64,000 bases of DNA from Euryarchaeota archaeon UBA88 (GCA_002499545.1 DAME01000025.1:11143-75142); one strand, 5' to 3'. Positions 35,861 through 45,207 are shown, counted from the stretch's first letter. Notes: a model not told the origin generated them from the letters alone. Program-made: numbers and translations.

Positions 35861-36577
35861 ATGCAGCCTACTGAAGTGGTCCACTTGGAACACGATGGAA
35901 AGGTCTTACTTGTTGATCAAAACGGTCACGGACCCCTGATTCCTATCGCTGGTAGAACTTCGGCTGACCAAGTATTGCGTTTCCCTACCCCAGCAGAAGT
36001 TGACGCGCTGGGGATAGAGTGGAAGAAAATCCGTGAAACTCGAATTGTTTTCGGAACGATGGTACATTGTGTGCTCAAGGGATACCCAAAAATCGAATGG
36101 CCAAAGCATTGGGCTTGGAAAGATGCCCTCATTGCTGATAATTCGGTTGACCCAGTAGCACGAGAAGCAATTTACCGTTCGCTGCACCGACTTGTTTCAA
36201 AGGTCATGATCTGCAACGATGCAGGAGAAGTGCTCATGGGAAAGGTAGAACGTGGACATTTCCATGGATTTTGGACGCTACCTGGCGGCTACATGGATCA
36301 TGATGAGCATCCAAGCACCGGCTGTGTTCGCGAGACGTTCGAAGAACTTGGATTAAGTCTCATCCTTGAGAACAGCGAGCCTGTGGTCACCCAAAAAATA
36401 TTCACCGATGAAGGAATCTCATTCGTATCGTTTACATACCGTTCGAAATGGAACGGCAACTTCGACGAACTTCGTTTGCAAACAGAAGAAATTTCGGAAG
36501 TGAAATGGTTCTCCCCAAAAGATGCTATTGAGGCAGCAGTATCACATTTTGACAGCGAGGCACTGCGGACTTTGTGA
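35861..36577 (+). CDS. Nudix hydrolase
   Basis: Protein of about 238 aa with a C-terminal Nudix domain. The box GX5EX7REUXEEXGU is complete: GYMDHDEHPSTGCVRETFEE followed by LGL. The Glu pair holds the divalent metal for hydrolysis of a nucleoside diphosphate linked to another group. The N-terminal 110 residues form a separate region (HDGKVLLVDQNGHGPLIPIAG and VHCVLKGYPKIEWPKHW) that I do not recognise and that may set substrate choice. The ATG at 35861 is chosen over a GTG at 35819. The stop codon abuts the alaS stop. Confidence 0.88.
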   Translation: MQPTEVVHLEHDGKVLLVDQNGHGPLIPIAGRTSADQVLRFPTPAEVDALGIEWKKIRETRIVFGTMVHCVLKGYPKIEWPKHWAWKDALIADNSVDPVAREAIYRSLHRLVSKVMICNDAGEVLMGKVERGHFHGFWTLPGGYMDHDEHPSTGCVRETFEELGLSLILENSEPVVTQKIFTDEGISFVSFTYRSKWNGNFDELRLQTEEISEVKWFSPKDAIEAAVSHFDSEALRTL

Positions 36578-39427
36578 TCAAAGACCGAGACTCGTTCGCG
36601 CAGCGGTCAATGCATCGTTTAATCCGTCGGGATTAGACCCTCCGCCTTGAGCCAGAGTGGGACGACCCCCACCTCCACCGTTGATATGATGCGCTATCGC
36701 ACGAAGTAAATCTACGGCATTGTAACGCTCAGATGCGGCGGTGTTTTCAGTGACTGCAATCATTAACTTCCCGCCACCTTCTCGAGAACCGAGTACGGCA
36801 AGGGTTGGCGTAGATGCATCAAGCGTCAATTCCTTGAGCATCTTGGTCATCTTTTTCAGGTCGCCCGTGACTTCCATGACTACGATTCGAACGCCGTCAA
36901 TATCGTGAGAGTCATCACCGCCGCCCTGCGTTCGCAAACGAACAATTTCAGCTTCCAATTGCTGGATTTGCTTACGTTGGTCTTTCCATTCATTGTAGAA
37001 ACGCTCGGTTGTTTTGGGTAGTTCTGAAACTGGTATCCCGTAAACATCACTGGCCTTTCGAAGCAATTCATCTTGCTCACGAGCATAGTCCAGCGCTGCC
37101 TGACCCGCAACGATGTGGAGGCGTTCAACTCCATCTTGAACGGCTGAAGAGCGAATGACTCGGATGGAACCAATCTGGCCAAGTTCGTCGTGGTGCGTTC
37201 CACCACATGCTTGGATATCGTGGTCTGCGATTCGTAAAATACGGATTGAATTTCCTTTCGGAGCACCTCCTTGGTACAAGTCAAATCCGTACTTCTTATC
37301 GGCATCTTTACGGTTCAATTCCGTCTTTTCTGTACGTTGAATCTTACCGAGAACATCGTTAGCAATCCCTTCAATCGCATCGAGATCATCTCGCCCAAGA
37401 CGACGGAAATGCGTAATGTCAAGACGACCAGATTCAATCGACTTGTTTGAACCAGCTTGGTAAATGTGCGGGCCGAGAATTCGACGAGCAGCGCCTCCTA
37501 CAATGTGGACAGATGTATGATGATCCATCAATTGCTTTCGACGATTCCAATCCAATCGACCATGAACTAAATCACCAATCTCGAATGGACCAGAAGTGAG
37601 GTGAATGATGTGTTGGCCCTGTTTACGTGTGTTGAGAATTTGGTGATGAACTGAATCGGTGGAAAGCGAACCGTAATCGCCTTCTTGGCCGCCACCTTCG
37701 GGGTAAAAACACGTCTTGTCCAACACCACACCGTGTGTAGCCCCAGCAGGATGGTCATCACCGATGAGCGGATGGCAGGAAAGGACGCTTGCATCGAATT
37801 CTTTCTGTTGCACATCGTCGTAATAAAGCGGCACAGTTGTTGGAATGTTATCCATCACTTCAACGATGGTTTTAGCTTCAACACTTTGAGCGGCTTTTTT
37901 GGCTATTCGTGCGTGCCGTTCAGCCATCTCAGCGGCAAATCCAGTTCGAACTTGTACGTTATTCCAACCGGCAGAACGAGCCAAATTGACAACCGTATCA
38001 GGAGCCAAACCATGTGAATCATTGAGTTGGAACAACACTTCATCGGGTATCGTTTCAACGTCTTTTGCAAAGTGCTGTAACTGGGTTACAATCACGTTAC
38101 CACCTTTACGAATCATTTCGCCGTAGCGTTCTTCTTCCAGTTGAAGAATTCCAAGAATTCCATCTGGGGACTGCTTCATTGTCTGACCAGCGAGATTGAC
38201 TTCCAAGTGATGCCGACCGAGTTCTGCCAGTGAGACTTTCAGACCGAGGTCGTCTCGAAGCCGAAGAGTTCTGCGGGCGAGCATTCGAGCAAGGTACCCC
38301 GCTTTCGCATTCGAGGGAACAAGTCCGTCACCGAGCATGTTCGAAAGAGCATGGAGATGATCGGGAATAGCATAAATCTTCGATAACGGTTCTGTAACTG
38401 CAGAAAATTGTTCCACTGTAACCGTAACTCCACGTTCCGAAAGTCTACGAATGAACGTAGAACGTAGTTCTTCAGCATCTACGCCCGGCTCGATGTTCAT
38501 GATACCGTTGAGACGACTCATTTCACCCAGTAGCTTGTTGAGGTTAAGCGACGGCCACTTCGAAGTAATCGATTCAAAACCAGCCAATTCTTTGAGCCAA
38601 GCTACCGTCTCTGGATAAATTGCCTCGTAAATCGTAGGTGTCCCGGCTGCAGCCCAGCAAAAGCGTTCCAATCCATACCCCGTGTCAATGATTTGAAGCG
38701 GCATTTCCCTGTAGAAGTCACCTTTGAGTTCGATGTCCCCCTCAGGATGTTCTTCTAAGTTCATGAACACGAGGGTTGCGAGTTCAAGTCCACCAACAAT
38801 GACTTCAACCGCTGCGCCAGCATTGCCCCCACCTGACCATGGGTTCTCAACATAGGTGATTTCTGAAGTGTCGATTCCAAAGGTTCCAGTCATCAAGTCA
38901 TGGCAGTATTGAACACATTCTTCCATCCAATAATACAACTTACCTTCCTGTGGGCGGTTGAATGCGTGATGTGCCATCATTTCAAACGTAGTCAGGTGAC
39001 GGCCTGAGCGGCCGACAGCGTCTACATCCGTCAGACGGATACACGGCTGTGATATCGTCAACGGATTCGCCGGAGGTTCTACCTCTCCCGATGTGACATG
39101 CGGTTGGAAATCTGCAATTGATGCGATGGTCAAGTGGATATCGTCTCGCCAACGTGCTAAGACGGGATAGGGGTGAATACGTGTATGGTTGACACGCTCG
39201 AAGAACTGAAGAAATGATTCTCGCATAGCGTCCTTCAATGCTTTTCCTCGCATTGGATAGCCTTCGATGAGCGGTGCTCCGATGAACGTGTATTCATCCT
39301 CAGTCGTATCACCACAGGTTTCCCGAACTGGATCTGTCGTCCAAAACCACAAGTCCGTAATACGGCATTTCTTACGGCTGTACCCCTCGTTTCGAAAAAC
39401 GGCTAAATCAATTGGTGGCAATCCCAT
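36578..39427 (-). CDS. alaS: Alanyl-tRNA synthetase (archaeal type)
   Basis: Class II synthetase of about 949 aa. The catalytic core is N-terminal, with the extra archaeal leader MGLPPIDLAVFRNEGYSRKKC before it. The editing domain zinc ligands are visible in DHHTSVHIVGGAARRILG (HxxxH type) and in QACGGTHHDELGQIG. The oligomerisation C-Ala domain ends with HHINGGGGGRPTLAQGGG. The frame is open to 39514, but the family start is the ATG at 39427. It runs into the Nudix gene with touching stop codons (TGATCA) and is divergent from rtcB with about 118 bases between. Confidence 0.95.
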   Translation of the reverse strand: MGLPPIDLAVFRNEGYSRKKCRITDLWFWTTDPVRETCGDTTEDEYTFIGAPLIEGYPMRGKALKDAMRESFLQFFERVNHTRIHPYPVLARWRDDIHLTIASIADFQPHVTSGEVEPPANPLTISQPCIRLTDVDAVGRSGRHLTTFEMMAHHAFNRPQEGKLYYWMEECVQYCHDLMTGTFGIDTSEITYVENPWSGGGNAGAAVEVIVGGLELATLVFMNLEEHPEGDIELKGDFYREMPLQIIDTGYGLERFCWAAAGTPTIYEAIYPETVAWLKELAGFESITSKWPSLNLNKLLGEMSRLNGIMNIEPGVDAEELRSTFIRRLSERGVTVTVEQFSAVTEPLSKIYAIPDHLHALSNMLGDGLVPSNAKAGYLARMLARRTLRLRDDLGLKVSLAELGRHHLEVNLAGQTMKQSPDGILGILQLEEERYGEMIRKGGNVIVTQLQHFAKDVETIPDEVLFQLNDSHGLAPDTVVNLARSAGWNNVQVRTGFAAEMAERHARIAKKAAQSVEAKTIVEVMDNIPTTVPLYYDDVQQKEFDASVLSCHPLIGDDHPAGATHGVVLDKTCFYPEGGGQEGDYGSLSTDSVHHQILNTRKQGQHIIHLTSGPFEIGDLVHGRLDWNRRKQLMDHHTSVHIVGGAARRILGPHIYQAGSNKSIESGRLDITHFRRLGRDDLDAIEGIANDVLGKIQRTEKTELNRKDADKKYGFDLYQGGAPKGNSIRILRIADHDIQACGGTHHDELGQIGSIRVIRSSAVQDGVERLHIVAGQAALDYAREQDELLRKASDVYGIPVSELPKTTERFYNEWKDQRKQIQQLEAEIVRLRTQGGGDDSHDIDGVRIVVMEVTGDLKKMTKMLKELTLDASTPTLAVLGSREGGGKLMIAVTENTAASERYNAVDLLRAIAHHINGGGGGRPTLAQGGGSNPDGLNDALTAARTSLGL

Positions 39428-39545
39428 GTGACATACCTCCCGAAGGGAACATACATTCCACTGCCCACCAGCCTTCAAACCTTGTGGGTCATCTCTACAT
39501 GAAAACGAGAACAATGCTCAAAGGTAAACCCCACAAGCAGCAGGC

Positions 39546-41021
39546 ATGACCGAAGACTGGCGCAAGTATCTATCGTCACTCGATGATGGCACCATGCGCA
39601 TCAAGGCGCACGGGTCGATGAAAGTCGATGCACGGTTGATTACAGACCGTCAGCATCTGGACAATCATGCAGATGACAGAGGTCCTGAGCAACTCATCAA
39701 TGCTGCAAGCCTACCTGGGATTGTCGGTGAAGCATGGGGTATGGCTGACTGGCATTTTGGCTATGGGTTACCAATCGGTGGCGTGATTGCTACCGATATC
39801 AATGACGGAGAACTCGGTGGTGCAGTCTCGCCAGGTGGTGTTGGTTTTGACATCAATTGCGGTGTTCGAATGCTTGCGTTGGATGCGACCGAAAGCGACA
39901 TTCCAAATCTAAAAAAATTGGCCGGAAGACTCGCTGGAAGAGTTCCTGCGGGTGCATCAGGAAAGGGTGGATTATCCATCACTTCGTCGCAATTAGATGA
40001 ACTCATAGTCGGCGGCGCTCAAGCCGCCTCGGAACTTGGGTTTGGTTACGATGAGGATTTGAAGCATATCGAATCCAACGGCGTGCTTGATTCAGAGGGG
40101 TCAGATATCAGTCATCGAGCCAAAGAGCGTGGCTTACGAGCTCTTGGAACTCTCGGCAGTGGTAACCACTTTTTAGAATTACAAACGGTTGGAAAGACCG
40201 TCGACAAGGAGACTGCTGAAGCATGGGGGTTGTATGATGGGCAACTTGTCGCCATGATTCATTCCGGTTCAAGAGGGCTCGGGCACCAAGTGTGCAGTGA
40301 CCATGTACGGGCATTAGAACGACGTTACAAGCAACGCGGATCTGTCTGGGTAGAGGAAGAATGGGGTTTTGAGATTCAAGACCGACAACTCGCATCGGCC
40401 CCATTTCATTCTGACGAAGGCCAGGCCTATTTCCGAGACATGAATGCTGCAGCTAATTTTGCATTTGCAAACCGAAGTGCATTAGCGCACAGGCTTCGAG
40501 AAGTTCTCCGTTTGGAACTTGGAGTTGATGGCGAAGCTCGGACCTTGTACGATGTATCTCACAACATTGCCAAAGTGGAAACACATACAATCCATGGGTC
40601 GTCTTGTGTTTGTTGCGTTCATCGAAAGGGTGCAACCCGTGCCTTCAGTGGAGACAGTCCAGAGTTAGCGTCGATGGAGCATTCTCTTGGACAGCCGGTG
40701 TTGATTCCTGGAGATATGGGGACTGGTTCGTGGTTGATGGCAGGCCCAAAGCAGGGTCAAAACATAGCCTTTGGTTCGTCGTGCCACGGTGCTGGAAGAG
40801 CACTCTCACGTACCAAAGCGAAGCAAACCATAGATGGAAAAGCACTCAAACTCGAACTTGAACAGAAAGGAATTCGGATACATGCATCGACTCCGAACGT
40901 TCTCTCTGAGGAAGCCCCAAGCGCCTACAAGGATGTCGATGAGGTCATTGACTTGACCCACAAAGCGGGACTTGCTCGACCAGTCGTTCGACTAAGCCCG
41001 CTTGCAGTCATCAAAGGATGA
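39546..41021 (+). CDS. rtcB: RNA-splicing ligase RtcB
   Basis: GTP- and Mn-dependent RNA ligase that joins 2',3'-cyclic phosphate to 5'-OH ends; in archaea it seals tRNA exons after intron removal. At 491 aa it carries the signature GGVGFDINCGVRML (metal Cys), LGSGNHFLELQ, MIHSGSRGLGHQ, HSSCVCCVHRKGATRAF and the guanylylated His in GSSCHGAGRALSRTKA. The frame is continuous, so no intein interrupts it. Two tRNA genes lie close downstream, neither with an intron. Stop codon abuts the stop of the 61-aa gene on the other strand. Confidence 0.96.
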   Translation: MTEDWRKYLSSLDDGTMRIKAHGSMKVDARLITDRQHLDNHADDRGPEQLINAASLPGIVGEAWGMADWHFGYGLPIGGVIATDINDGELGGAVSPGGVGFDINCGVRMLALDATESDIPNLKKLAGRLAGRVPAGASGKGGLSITSSQLDELIVGGAQAASELGFGYDEDLKHIESNGVLDSEGSDISHRAKERGLRALGTLGSGNHFLELQTVGKTVDKETAEAWGLYDGQLVAMIHSGSRGLGHQVCSDHVRALERRYKQRGSVWVEEEWGFEIQDRQLASAPFHSDEGQAYFRDMNAAANFAFANRSALAHRLREVLRLELGVDGEARTLYDVSHNIAKVETHTIHGSSCVCCVHRKGATRAFSGDSPELASMEHSLGQPVLIPGDMGTGSWLMAGPKQGQNIAFGSSCHGAGRALSRTKAKQTIDGKALKLELEQKGIRIHASTPNVLSEEAPSAYKDVDEVIDLTHKAGLARPVVRLSPLAVIKG

Positions 41022-41207
41022 TTACATGCAGTAATTGTTCGGCGGCTGACCTGGAATGGTCGGAGCTGAACCGCTGTGCACCCCATCTGGTTCTTCGCAA
41101 ATAACGCTCAATAACGTATTCACGAGGTCTTTCAATTCATCAACTTGGCTCTGGAGATCTCGCACTTGCTTGCGCATCTCCCCTTTCGTGTTTAGCTCTC
41201 GCTCCAT
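41022..41207 (-). CDS. Small coiled-coil protein, unknown
   Basis: The 61-aa reading frame begins with a highly charged heptad-like helix (KGEMRKQVRDLQSQVDELKD) and ends in a Gly/Pro-rich tail with a terminal CM. I do not recognise it. It is supported by its exact fit between the rtcB stop and the upstream leader, by a TATA-like CTATAAG at about 41261-41267 on this strand, and by helical composition. It may be a small dimeric regulator or structural peptide; that is a guess. Confidence 0.6.
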   Translation of the reverse strand: MERELNTKGEMRKQVRDLQSQVDELKDLVNTLLSVICEEPDGVHSGSAPTIPGQPPNNYCM

Positions 41208-41219
41208 ATTATCCCATCC

Positions 41220-41237
41220 GGAGAAGTTGCCTTCTCC
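41220..41237 (-). promoter_or_regulatory. GNRA-tetraloop hairpin in the leader of the 61-aa gene
   Basis: On the minus strand the sequence is GGAGAAG-GCAA-CTTCTCC, a perfect 7-bp stem closed by a GCAA tetraloop, 12 bases before the ATG at 41207. The GGAG of the 5' arm could also mimic a ribosome-binding site. On the plus strand the same stem is followed by ATTTTTTG, so it could instead serve as an intrinsic-type terminator for rtcB transcripts; the GNRA loop exists only in the minus-strand RNA. Confidence 0.55.
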
Positions 41238-41329
41238 ATTTTTTGATTTGTAAAAAACGACTTATAGCCTTTGAGGCAAACTCTGGTTCCAAGCAGCGAA
41301 TTTGGTGTCGAAAAGAACACGCGAAGCGG

Positions 41330-41336
41330 TTATATC
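41330..41336 (+). promoter_or_regulatory. TATA box of tRNA-Thr
   Basis: TTATATC about 26-32 bases upstream of the mature 5' end of tRNA-Thr, the expected archaeal spacing. Confidence 0.6.
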
Positions 41337-41361
41337 ACACCGGTTTGTCGCCAGCATTACT

Positions 41362-41433
41362 GCCACCGTGGCTTAGCGGTATAGCACCTCATTGGTAATG
41401 AGGAGGTCGCGAGTTCAATTCTCGCCGGTGGCT
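41362..41433 (+). tRNA. tRNA-Thr (GGT)
   Basis: Cloverleaf of 72 nt: acceptor GCCACCG pairs with CGGTGGC and T is the discriminator; D arm GCT...AGC; anticodon stem CCTCA/TGAGG with loop TTGGTAA giving anticodon GGT; T arm GCGAG-TTCAATT-CTCGC. CCA is not encoded and there is no intron. Confidence 0.95.
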
Positions 41434-41477
41434 CTTCCTCTGCGACGCAGCATGCACACTGCTCAAAGATGTTGAGG

Positions 41478-41560
41478 CGCCGAGAGAGAGATTTGAACTC
41501 CCGAGGGACAGGCCCACGCGATTTCCAGTCGCGCGCACTACCAGGCTATGCGATCTCGGC
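41478..41560 (-). tRNA. tRNA-Ser (GGA)
   Basis: Cloverleaf of 83 nt with a long variable arm: acceptor GCCGAGA pairs with TCTCGGC and G is the discriminator; anticodon stem CGCGA/TCGCG with loop CTGGAAA giving anticodon GGA; T loop in GAGTTCAAATCTC. No encoded CCA and no intron. A TTAAAC element at about 41587-41594 lies some 27-34 bases upstream and may be its TATA box. The gene converges on tRNA-Thr. Confidence 0.94.
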
Positions 41561-41669
41561 TTATCTTCATCGACCGGACTCCACCGTTTAACGCTCACCC
41601 TTGAACAGTCTCATGGAGGCAAGACAAATCGTGCGAAAGAACTCAAAGGTGGAGCGTTTACGGTAGAGT

Positions 41670-42803
41670 ATGTCGGAGCAGGCAGTTACTGCCGAACTGG
41701 TTGACGAAAGTCACGATGTATTACCGCTTCGGCTAAGAGATGTAAAACCATTTTACAATTTTGCCCAATTTCATCCCGTCGCTGAATCAATTGACCGAAT
41801 TCAATCAGAACTCAGATTCAAAGGGAAACTCGCTGCCAAAGAATGGGATCAACAGTACTGGCTGACCCTGATAATGGGTGTAGTAGCCTTCTTGCTCGGT
41901 TCGGTTTCGCCTGAAATTTTCTCAGGTGGATCGCCAGACGATACTGGGATTCAAGGATTGGAAGTCATCGGTGGGTTTGCATTCTTCCAAATGCTCGTTT
42001 CCATAGTGATTTGGGGTTGGTTCATATTACAAATTGCTCGTATGTTTCCCATCATGCGCGTCCATTCAATTTCGCTGCTGGTCTTCTGGAATGCCATCGT
42101 AATAGCCCAGTTAATGTTTCATCAGAATCAAATGAATTTCCCAGTTGGTGCATCTGTTTCCGACATGCTTGGTGGTACACTGGTTACCTTGACAGTTGTA
42201 TTTTTCATCTACTTTTTTTGTAAAGCAGTCGTCGAAACTCGGGACCTCCACGTTGAAGAATACCACGTTCATGAGGACGTTCGTGTCATGGAAACTGAAA
42301 TGGCTGAACATTCACTGATGGGCTGGGGTGTGATTTGTGTGGCGTGGTTCTTCCTCATCAGCGTCTCAGCGTGGTCTGGAGCAAATTTTGTATCCGAACG
42401 GGGTGGTGAACGGATTGGCAGCTATTCTGTTCACATCATCACTGGGCTCCTCTCACTTCCAATATTCCTCATGATGGTGTGGTACCCTCATCGCATGCTT
42501 GGAACGGATGTTCGCGTTACAACCAAAGCAGCATTGCGTGCTGAGAGTCAGATGCAAGACAGTACCGTAGCAACTACCTCGACTGCGTCTATATGCCCTG
42601 AGTGTGAGGCTGCTGTTCCGATTGTACGAGACAAGCTCGGCCAGATTCAGTTGCCATGCCCGACAGAGGGATGCACTGGATTTGATACAGCTGGTAAAAA
42701 ATGTCCGCAGTGCACGACCACAATCCCGACGCGGTACGATTGCCCAAAATGCGGAATCAATGCACCGGTACTTGACTTCATTTCAGATTCGGAGGCATGG
42801 TGA
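41670..42803 (+). CDS. Membrane protein with C-terminal zinc ribbons
   Basis: Function not recognised. The 377-aa protein has a soluble N-terminal part, about six helices between residues 65 and 270 (for example LTLIMGVVAFLLGSV, AFFQMLVSIVIWGWFILQIA, GTLVTLTVVFFIYFFC and HIITGLLSLPIFLMMVWY), a conserved-looking HVEEYHVHEDVRV loop rich in His, and a cytoplasmic tail with zinc-binding Cys pairs: CPECEA, CPTEGC, CPQCTT and CPKCG. Zinc ribbons at the end of a membrane protein suggest a docking or sensing role. It overlaps the start of the cysteine desulfurase gene by one base, so they are probably translated from one message. Confidence 0.78.
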   Translation: MSEQAVTAELVDESHDVLPLRLRDVKPFYNFAQFHPVAESIDRIQSELRFKGKLAAKEWDQQYWLTLIMGVVAFLLGSVSPEIFSGGSPDDTGIQGLEVIGGFAFFQMLVSIVIWGWFILQIARMFPIMRVHSISLLVFWNAIVIAQLMFHQNQMNFPVGASVSDMLGGTLVTLTVVFFIYFFCKAVVETRDLHVEEYHVHEDVRVMETEMAEHSLMGWGVICVAWFFLISVSAWSGANFVSERGGERIGSYSVHIITGLLSLPIFLMMVWYPHRMLGTDVRVTTKAALRAESQMQDSTVATTSTASICPECEAAVPIVRDKLGQIQLPCPTEGCTGFDTAGKKCPQCTTTIPTRYDCPKCGINAPVLDFISDSEAW

Positions 42804-44020
42804 TGAACCCTAAGACATATCGAAACGATTTCCCAACACTGCGTGAGGACGGAGCTCCGACGTATTTGGACAATGCATGCGTCACGCTCAAACCGGATTC
42901 TGTCGTAACTGCCATCAACGATTATTACACCAAAACGCCCGGGTGTGGAGGGCGTTCTGTCCATCGATACAGCACCCGTGTCTCTCGTTCAACCATGGAG
43001 TCGCGCATCAAACTCCAACGCTTCTTGAATGCGGAATCCTCGAGTGAAATCGTGTTCACACGCAATGCAACTCATTCCCTCAACCAGGTTGCCCACGGTC
43101 TTTCATGGGAGAAGGGTGACATCGTCCTAACATCCGACAGAGAGCACAACTCAAACCTCGTTCCATGGTTACAACTTGAACAGGAACAGGGTGTCGACCA
43201 TCGAGTGGTTCGCTCACACGAAAACAACACGTTCGATATAGAAGAATTTGAACGTGCATGCAGTGAAGCCGGTCGACGATTAAAACTGGTATCCATGAGT
43301 CAAATTGGTAATCTCGATGGAGTTGAAATTCCGATCAAGGAAGTGGCTGCAATTGCGCATGACCATGGTGCATTGGTGTGCGTAGACGGGGCGCAATCCA
43401 CTCCCCACATGAACGTTGATGTTCAAGAACTCGACATCGATTTCTTAGCACTTTCAATCCACAAAATGTGTGGTCCTTCTGGCATGGGAGCGTTGTGGGG
43501 AAGGTACGAACTTTTGGACAATCTTCGAACAATTCAATCCGGTGGCCAAACGGTAGCGAATGCAACATATGATTCAATTGAATGGGCGAAACCTCCGAAG
43601 AGATTTGAAGGAGGTCTCGCAAACTTTTCCGGTATGATTGCCGCAGGAGAAGCCATCGATTATCTGTCTCAATTTAATCTCGATGAAGTGCATGAGCATG
43701 AGATTCGATTGAATCACATTATGACAGATGGAATCAAAGACTTGCCTGGTGTTGAAATCATTGGTCCCAAAGATGCTCGACTGCGCGGCGGTATCTGTTC
43801 AGTCCTCATGCATGAACTCGAACCTCACGATATCGCTTTACTCTTAGACGAAGCTGCGGGTGTGATGGTTCGAAGCGGGCAGCATTGCGTTCATTCATGG
43901 TTCAATTCTAAAGGCCATTTGAATGGTTCATTGCGCGCATCTGCTTACCTCTACAACACCGAAGAGGATGCACGTCTCTTTGCTGAAACCTTTGCAGAAG
44001 CAGTGCACGCATTCAGTTGA
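42803..44020 (+). CDS. sufS: Cysteine desulfurase (SufS/CsdA type)
   Basis: PLP enzyme that takes sulfur from cysteine to form a persulfide for Fe-S cluster or thio-nucleoside synthesis. The 405-aa protein has the PLP Asp in VCVDGAQSTPH, the Schiff-base Lys221 in LSIHKMCGPSGMGALWG, and the persulfide Cys362 in VRSGQHCVHSW, the short RxGxHC form of group II enzymes. The ATG at 42803 is preceded by GGAGG with 7 bases spacing, which decides against the ATG at 42797. No SufU/SufE-type acceptor or scaffold gene is adjacent. Confidence 0.92.
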   Translation: MNPKTYRNDFPTLREDGAPTYLDNACVTLKPDSVVTAINDYYTKTPGCGGRSVHRYSTRVSRSTMESRIKLQRFLNAESSSEIVFTRNATHSLNQVAHGLSWEKGDIVLTSDREHNSNLVPWLQLEQEQGVDHRVVRSHENNTFDIEEFERACSEAGRRLKLVSMSQIGNLDGVEIPIKEVAAIAHDHGALVCVDGAQSTPHMNVDVQELDIDFLALSIHKMCGPSGMGALWGRYELLDNLRTIQSGGQTVANATYDSIEWAKPPKRFEGGLANFSGMIAAGEAIDYLSQFNLDEVHEHEIRLNHIMTDGIKDLPGVEIIGPKDARLRGGICSVLMHELEPHDIALLLDEAAGVMVRSGQHCVHSWFNSKGHLNGSLRASAYLYNTEEDARLFAETFAEAVHAFS

Positions 44021-44025
44021 TTGCT

Positions 44026-45207
44026 ATGGCCGAAGTTAACGAAGCAGTCGATGAAATTACCCAAACGGGTTCAGTTTGGGATGGTGTTGAAACACCTCCT
44101 CCTTACATCGTTCCAGACTATGACAGAACACTCGAACATGATATCGTCATCGTTCGACGTATTGTAGTGATATCGCTCACGTTGATTCTACTTTCAGCTG
44201 TCGTGTATGTGGGAGGGATTTTTCTCGGCGAAAACGGGTTGGTCGGCTACAGACCTGCTGACTCGGCTTTGGATTCTCAAGAAATTTATGCAGATCTTGT
44301 TCAATTTGATGACGATGAACTGACTGGCAAAGGCGTTCGTGTTTGCATCGTTGATTCAGGATTAGAACCAAACCATCCGGATTTGGATAACCTCGGCATC
44401 ACGCTTTGGAAAGATTTTGTTCTAGACCGGCCCGACGCTTACGACGATGAGGGGCACGGAACCAGTATGACTGGGATTTTAGTCGCTGATGGTTGGATGA
44501 AAGGTATTGCACCAAACGTCGAACTTCTTGTTGCCAAAGCACTCTCACAAGATGGTTCGGGCAGTGATGAAGTTGTGGCAGAGGCCATAGATTGGTGTGC
44601 GGCAAATAGTGCAGACATCATTTCGCTTTCACTCGGAGGTGCGCCTGGAATTTTACCGTTTTCATTTGGTGGTGGAAGGTCATCTGAAGACGCTTCCAAC
44701 GACGCCATAAATCAGGGAATATTTGTCGTCGCCGCTGCGGGTAATGATGGAGGCGATGACGATGACGGGGATGTTGCGAGTCCTTGCAGTGTACGAAATG
44801 TCATTTGTGTCGGCGGAGTGACGCAATCCGGGACCCACTGGTCGGGTTCTTCCACTGGAGATAACAACGGTCGATTACTACCGTTTTTGCTTCCACGTTC
44901 CGACCCTAATAAGAAACCTGAAGTCGTCGCTCCGGCTCAATCAGTAGCCGTCATCAATAACCAAGGTTCGTGGTCGCTGGTGTACGGAACCAGTGCAGCA
45001 ACGGTGTACGTGACTGGTGCACTGGCATTGTTGCTTGAAAACAACCCTGAATTATCGAATTCGACTTCCGAAGCCAACATTCAACAAGTGAAGCAATGGA
45101 TTCAACAATCAAGTCTTCCCGCTGAAGGACAGACCGACCACGATGATGACTATGGGTATGGGCTGCTTCAAATCAAAGAACTCATTAACGCTGCAAACCA
45201 GCAGTAA
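44026..45207 (+). CDS. Membrane-anchored subtilisin-like serine protease
   Basis: Subtilase (S8) of 393 aa with a cytoplasmic N terminus of about 43 residues, one membrane helix (about 44-66, VISLTLILLSAVVYVGGIF) and an extracellular catalytic domain. The triad is complete: Asp110 in VCIVDSGLEPNHPD, His144 in EGHGTSMTGI and Ser323 in YGTSAATVYVTGALALLL; the oxyanion Asn240 is in AAAGNDGG. An Asp-rich loop after it (DDDDGDVA) may bind calcium. There is no prodomain between anchor and catalytic core that I can recognise. It starts 5 bases after the desulfurase stop; the ATG at 44026 is used. Stop codon abuts that of the methyltransferase. Confidence 0.92.
   Translation: MAEVNEAVDEITQTGSVWDGVETPPPYIVPDYDRTLEHDIVIVRRIVVISLTLILLSAVVYVGGIFLGENGLVGYRPADSALDSQEIYADLVQFDDDELTGKGVRVCIVDSGLEPNHPDLDNLGITLWKDFVLDRPDAYDDEGHGTSMTGILVADGWMKGIAPNVELLVAKALSQDGSGSDEVVAEAIDWCAANSADIISLSLGGAPGILPFSFGGGRSSEDASNDAINQGIFVVAAAGNDGGDDDDGDVASPCSVRNVICVGGVTQSGTHWSGSSTGDNNGRLLPFLLPRSDPNKKPEVVAPAQSVAVINNQGSWSLVYGTSAATVYVTGALALLLENNPELSNSTSEANIQQVKQWIQQSSLPAEGQTDHDDDYGYGLLQIKELINAANQQ

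Noticed and set aside
39546..41021. Intein in RtcB
   Set aside because: The protein is of normal length with all motifs continuous.
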